Part shown: piece by piece, positions 7,098 through 9,025 of the stretch
How positions within the stretch are numbered: the stretch's first letter is position 1
Layout of the letters: the number at the start of each line of letters is the position of its first letter
Notes under the pieces: generated by a model
The model's input: only the letters and a program-made list of their open reading frames with translations
Told to the model about the DNA's origin: nothing
Database searches by the model: none
Translations under genes and position numbers: made by a program
From: Aliishimia sp965369035
GTDB taxonomy: Bacteria; Pseudomonadota; Alphaproteobacteria; Rhodobacterales; Rhodobacteraceae
Assembly: GCA_965369035.1 (NCBI GenBank)
Contig: CBDUPF010000165.1
Location: forward strand, 1 to 9,025
Length of the DNA stretch: 9,025 nucleotides
Direction of reading: 5' to 3'

Positions 7098-7956
7098 GGC
7101 GATCAAGCTGGAAATGCTGCGCACCTTTCGGATCGTCGCCGAACAAGGATCGCTCACTGCGGCCGCCTCGCTGCTCGCCCGCACGCCTTCGGCCGTGTCG
7201 ATGACGCTTGCGCAGCTGGAAGCCCACATCGGTGCACCGTTGTTCGAAACCGACCGAAAGAACCGACTGACGCCGCTGGGTCAACTCGTACTGGAGGAAA
7301 GCAGCCGCGCGACGGATGCTTTCGCACGCAGCATCGAGGCGATCGGACGGCACGCGATCTCCACGGCGGGCACCGTCCGCATCGCCGTGGTGCCGTCGGC
7401 CACCGTCACGGTCCTGCCGGGGGTCATCGCCGCGTTCCGACGCATCCGACCTGACGTAAGGCTCGAAATCAGCGACGTGGACAGTGCGGCGGTACGCCGA
7501 CGGGTCAAGCTCGACGCCGCCGATATCGGCATCCTGTCCGCGGCGACCGGCGACCCGGCGGACGGCAACGTCATCCTGCAGGACGATCTCGGAATAGTGT
7601 GTCGAAGAGATGGCCCGATCTCGCGTGCTGCCGCGAACACCCCGGGGATCTCGTGGACCCTGCTCGAGCGGGAACCGATCATCGCAAACCCGCTCTGCCA
7701 TCTGGTGGATCATTCCAGTGTGCAGCGATTGCTGACGGCGTGCAATCTCGAGGCCCGCAATACGACCGCGCTGCTGTCCTTCGTTCGCGCCGGCCTCGGA
7801 GCCACGGTACTGCCGCGCAGCGCCACCCGTCACCAGCCCGACGAGCTGGCCTTCCTGATGCCGACGGATCCAAAGAGCCAACGCCAATTGCTCAAGATCC
7901 GGTCAGAAGATCGCCACTTGGGTCCCGCGGCCGAGGCATTCTGGGACTCTCTTTGA
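7096..7956 (+). CDS. LysR-family transcriptional regulator
   Basis: The 286-residue protein has the LysR layout. An N-terminal winged helix-turn-helix spans about residues 4-62 (FRIVAEQGSLTAAASLL, then PSAVSMTLAQLEAHIGAPLF and RLTPLG). After a linker helix comes a periplasmic-binding-protein-like effector domain from about 90 (GTVRIAVVPSATVTVLPGVI) to the end. It is slightly shorter than the usual 295-310 residues. It starts 93 bp from the divergent aldehyde dehydrogenase gene, the standard arrangement for a LysR protein that activates the adjacent operon in response to a pathway metabolite and represses itself. AGGA lies 8 nt before the ATG, inside the palindromic half-site pair, so operator binding and translation initiation share the same bases. 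The inducer is unknown and is presumably the imported compound or an early product. An oligomeric DNA-binding protein is expected. Confidence 0.93.
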   Translation: MAIKLEMLRTFRIVAEQGSLTAAASLLARTPSAVSMTLAQLEAHIGAPLFETDRKNRLTPLGQLVLEESSRATDAFARSIEAIGRHAISTAGTVRIAVVPSATVTVLPGVIAAFRRIRPDVRLEISDVDSAAVRRRVKLDAADIGILSAATGDPADGNVILQDDLGIVCRRDGPISRAAANTPGISWTLLEREPIIANPLCHLVDHSSVQRLLTACNLEARNTTALLSFVRAGLGATVLPRSATRHQPDELAFLMPTDPKSQRQLLKIRSEDRHLGPAAEAFWDSL

Positions 7957-8140
7957 AACGTCCGACGCAAAACTTGGATCGCCGGGCTGCTCCCGCAACA
8001 AGGTGCAAGCGCAGTGCCAAGTCGATCAGGTTCAACGTCTCGGATAGCGGGGTACCTTGATCATACCGACCTCGATGCCGCGCCTGAAGGGCAATGCAAC
8101 AGGTGCAGGCGTCGATCGACGAGACGCACCGCGCGAAATC
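7957..8140. other. Intergenic stretch with no recognisable gene
   Basis: Reading both strands, I find no coding sequence with a Shine-Dalgarno or family resemblance here. A 4-bp GC hairpin (CGGG 7983-7986, CCCG 7992-7995) without a T tract lies just after the regulator gene and is not a good terminator. A perfect 12-bp palindrome, CGTCGATCGACG, lies at 8110-8121; in GC-rich DNA this may be chance. The segment separates the catabolic block from the toxin-antitoxin block and may be eroded sequence at an insertion boundary. Confidence 0.4.
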
Positions 8141-8178
8141 TTGACCTCGCGCCTGTGCTCCGTATATACATCTGTATA
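8141..8178 (+). promoter_or_regulatory. Promoter and palindromic operator of the toxin-antitoxin operon
   Basis: TTGACC at 8141-8146 is a good -35 hexamer. TATATA at 8163-8168 (16-nt spacer) or TATACA at 8165-8170 (18-nt spacer) can serve as the -10. The perfect palindrome TATACATCTGTATA (8165-8178) covers the -10 and the likely start site, leaving a leader of about 20 nt before the antitoxin ATG. A palindrome in this position is the usual operator for autorepression by an antitoxin or antitoxin-toxin complex, here expected to be bound by the AbrB-type domain. This A/T-rich patch stands out from its GC-rich surroundings. Confidence 0.65.
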
Positions 8179-8195
8179 ACCATGCGGGACCTGAT

Positions 8196-8420
8196 ATGAT
8201 TGAAGTCAAGATCCGAAAAGTTGGCAATTCCGCCGTCATGACGCTCAGCGCGGAGATGCTTGCCCTGCTGGACGCCAAGGAGGGCGATACGCTCTATGCG
8301 GTGCGCACAGATGATGGCGGGCTGAAACTGATGACGGAAAACCCGGATGTGCTGGCCGCGCTTGAAGCCGCCGAAGTCGTCATGGATGAGAATCGCGATC
8401 TGCTCCAAGCGCTTGCATGA
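8196..8420 (+). CDS. AbrB/MazE/SpoVT-family antitoxin
   Basis: The 74-residue protein has a swapped-hairpin AbrB-type DNA-binding domain in residues 1-45: VKIRKVGNSAVMTLSAEML, then KEGDTLYAVRTDDGGLKL. A helical acidic tail (about 48-74, PDVLAALEAAEVVMDENRDLL) follows, typical of the part that wraps and inhibits a cognate toxin. KVGNS and the LP/LS-x-E turn are the family's recognisable points. It overlaps the downstream doc-like gene by 4 bp (ATGA), so the toxin is translated after it by coupling, as in other type II modules. The Shine-Dalgarno is weak (GGGA about 9 nt upstream). Its expected job is to neutralise the toxin in the cytosol and repress its own promoter through the upstream palindrome. 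Doc is classically paired with Phd, so an AbrB-type partner is a partner-swapped version; similar pairs occur in other bacteria as far as I recall. Confidence 0.9.
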   Translation: MIEVKIRKVGNSAVMTLSAEMLALLDAKEGDTLYAVRTDDGGLKLMTENPDVLAALEAAEVVMDENRDLLQALA

Positions 8421-8812
8421 GCACATGGGCTTGGGTCCCCTTGGCGGCCTTGCGCGTAGTGCATGATCGACAGATCGCGCGTCACGGCGGGGCGCCCGGG
8501 ACTCGCGATCCGGCGCTCCTGGAAATGGGATGCACACGGGCGATGAACCGTGCGGCCTACGAGGACGCGGACGTGTTCGCGATTGCCGCCGCCTATGCCT
8601 ATGGCATTGCCAAGGCGCACGCCTTTGTCGATGGCAACAAGCGCACGGCCTTCGTGGCCGCCTTCACGTTCTTGCGGCTGAATGGGGTGTTTCTGCGACC
8701 CGATCCCGGTATGGGCGTTCGGATGATGGAAGACCTTGCTGCCGATAAGGTGAGCGAAGAAGCATTCGCCAAGTGGCTGCTTGACCTTGCCTCGAAGGCC
8801 GACACGGTCTGA
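8417..8812 (+). CDS. doc: Doc-type (death-on-curing) Fic-domain toxin
   Basis: The 131-residue protein matches the length of P1 Doc (126). It carries the Doc variant of the Fic motif, HAFVDGNKRTAF at residues 68-79, with His68, Phe70, Asp72, Asn74, Lys75 and Arg76 in the same spacing as Doc His66 to Arg74. The N-terminal half has the usual HDRQIARHGG (16-25) and GTRDPALLE (28-36) segments. Doc toxins phosphorylate elongation factor Tu and stop translation; the Lys in place of the Gly of AMPylating Fic proteins is characteristic. No key residue is missing, so the toxin looks intact. The ATG overlaps the antitoxin stop, and no separate Shine-Dalgarno is obvious, which keeps toxin synthesis dependent on antitoxin translation. 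The likely role is stabilisation of a plasmid or genomic island, or stress-related growth arrest. Confidence 0.92.
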   Translation: MSTWAWVPLAALRVVHDRQIARHGGAPGTRDPALLEMGCTRAMNRAAYEDADVFAIAAAYAYGIAKAHAFVDGNKRTAFVAAFTFLRLNGVFLRPDPGMGVRMMEDLAADKVSEEAFAKWLLDLASKADTV

Positions 8813-8948
8813 TCTCCTCGACGGTCGGCAGGTCTTGGCTCTGCCTGGTGAACTCCCCGTCAATCGGGGCTGTAACGTATACCGAAAGAGGGGAAAACGT
8901 GCTTTCTTGTCCTTTGCAACTCAGACCCTGACCCAAAGGACGAGCTCC
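8813..8948. other. Intergenic region with small hairpins after the toxin gene
   Basis: Two short inverted repeats are visible. GGCAG/CTGCC (8827-8831 and 8841-8845) has a 9-nt loop. CCCCG/CGGGG (8855-8859 and 8865-8869) has a 5-nt loop. Neither is followed by a T tract, so they are weak candidates for ending the toxin transcript. The sequence AACGTATACCGA around 8875-8884 may contribute to a promoter for the next gene, but no matching -35 is clear. No gene is seen here. Confidence 0.35.
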
Positions 8949-9025
8949 ATGGCCAAGCCGAACCCAACACACCCGGTTCACTCTGTCTCCGAAGCCGATC
9001 TTTCCAAAGCCCTCGAGCGGATCGG
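8949..9025 (+). CDS. 5' end of an unidentified gene, truncated by the window edge
   Basis: An ATG at 8949 opens a frame that stays open to the right edge, giving 25 complete codons beginning MAKPNPTHPVHSVSEADLSK. It is preceded by an excellent Shine-Dalgarno, AAAGGA at 8935-8940, with 8 nt spacing, which is the main reason to call it real. The visible residues form a polar, proline-rich start leading into a probable helix. They are too few to assign a family. It lies 136 bp after the toxin gene on the same strand, so it may have its own promoter or be read from the toxin-antitoxin promoter. Confidence 0.6.
   Translation, partial: MAKPNPTHPVHSVSEADLSKALERI

Noticed and set aside
8024..8050. 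A possible tRNA, because of a GGTTCAA string resembling a T-loop
   Set aside because: The flanking bases do not pair as a T-stem, and no acceptor or anticodon stem can be drawn on either strand.
8014..8199. A 61-codon plus-strand open frame between the regulator and the antitoxin
   Set aside because: There is no Shine-Dalgarno. The frame runs through the toxin-antitoxin promoter and operator, and the translation resembles no family.
8855..8869. An intrinsic terminator after the toxin gene
   Set aside because: The stem is only 5 bp and is followed by CTGTAACG rather than a T tract, so it is mentioned only as a weak hairpin.
1..9025. A CRISPR array, insertion sequence or rRNA gene
   Set aside because: No regularly spaced repeats, transposase motifs with terminal repeats, or ribosomal RNA sequence were seen on either strand.

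Overview
The window looks like chromosomal or plasmid DNA of a GC-rich alphaproteobacterium, most likely Rhodobacteraceae. This is inferred from base composition, codon choice and the gene families present, not from a marker gene. It splits into two blocks.

Block 1 (about 97-7956) is a six-gene operon on the minus strand with a divergent LysR-type regulator. In transcription order the operon encodes: an aldehyde dehydrogenase (7002-5557); an M19 'membrane dipeptidase'-like protein (5560-4547); a BCCT-family transporter (4498-2948); a 559-residue protein of no recognised family (2879-1200); a DUF3726-like protein (1203-469); and a RidA/YoaB-like protein (450-97). Two junctions are 4-bp ATGA stop/start overlaps, and the others are short gaps of 18 to 68 bp. 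The LysR gene (7096-7956) starts 93 bp from the dehydrogenase, and the shared spacer holds repeated ATTTCAG / CTGAAAT half-sites. Together these genes read as uptake and catabolism of a betaine-like or other zwitterionic nitrogen compound. The transporter brings it in, the unknown proteins and the M19-like protein process it, the Rid protein handles a reactive imine or enamine, and the dehydrogenase oxidises an aldehyde to an acid. The substrate is not evident. The transporter lacks two of the four betaine-box aromatics, and the M19-like protein lacks most canonical metal ligands, so the obvious labels (glycine-betaine transporter, dipeptidase) are probably wrong in detail. A terminator-like hairpin with a T8 tract sits inside the operon, just before the transporter gene.

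Block 2 (about 7957-9025) is accessory in character. It holds a 180-bp stretch with no recognisable gene, then an AbrB/MazE-type antitoxin and a Doc/Fic toxin (8196-8812, ATGA overlap) behind a promoter that overlaps a perfect 14-bp palindrome. The 5' end of another plus-strand gene with a strong Shine-Dalgarno runs off the right edge at 8949.

The most promising candidate for an undescribed system is the regulated six-gene operon, especially the co-translated pair of unknown proteins at its centre.
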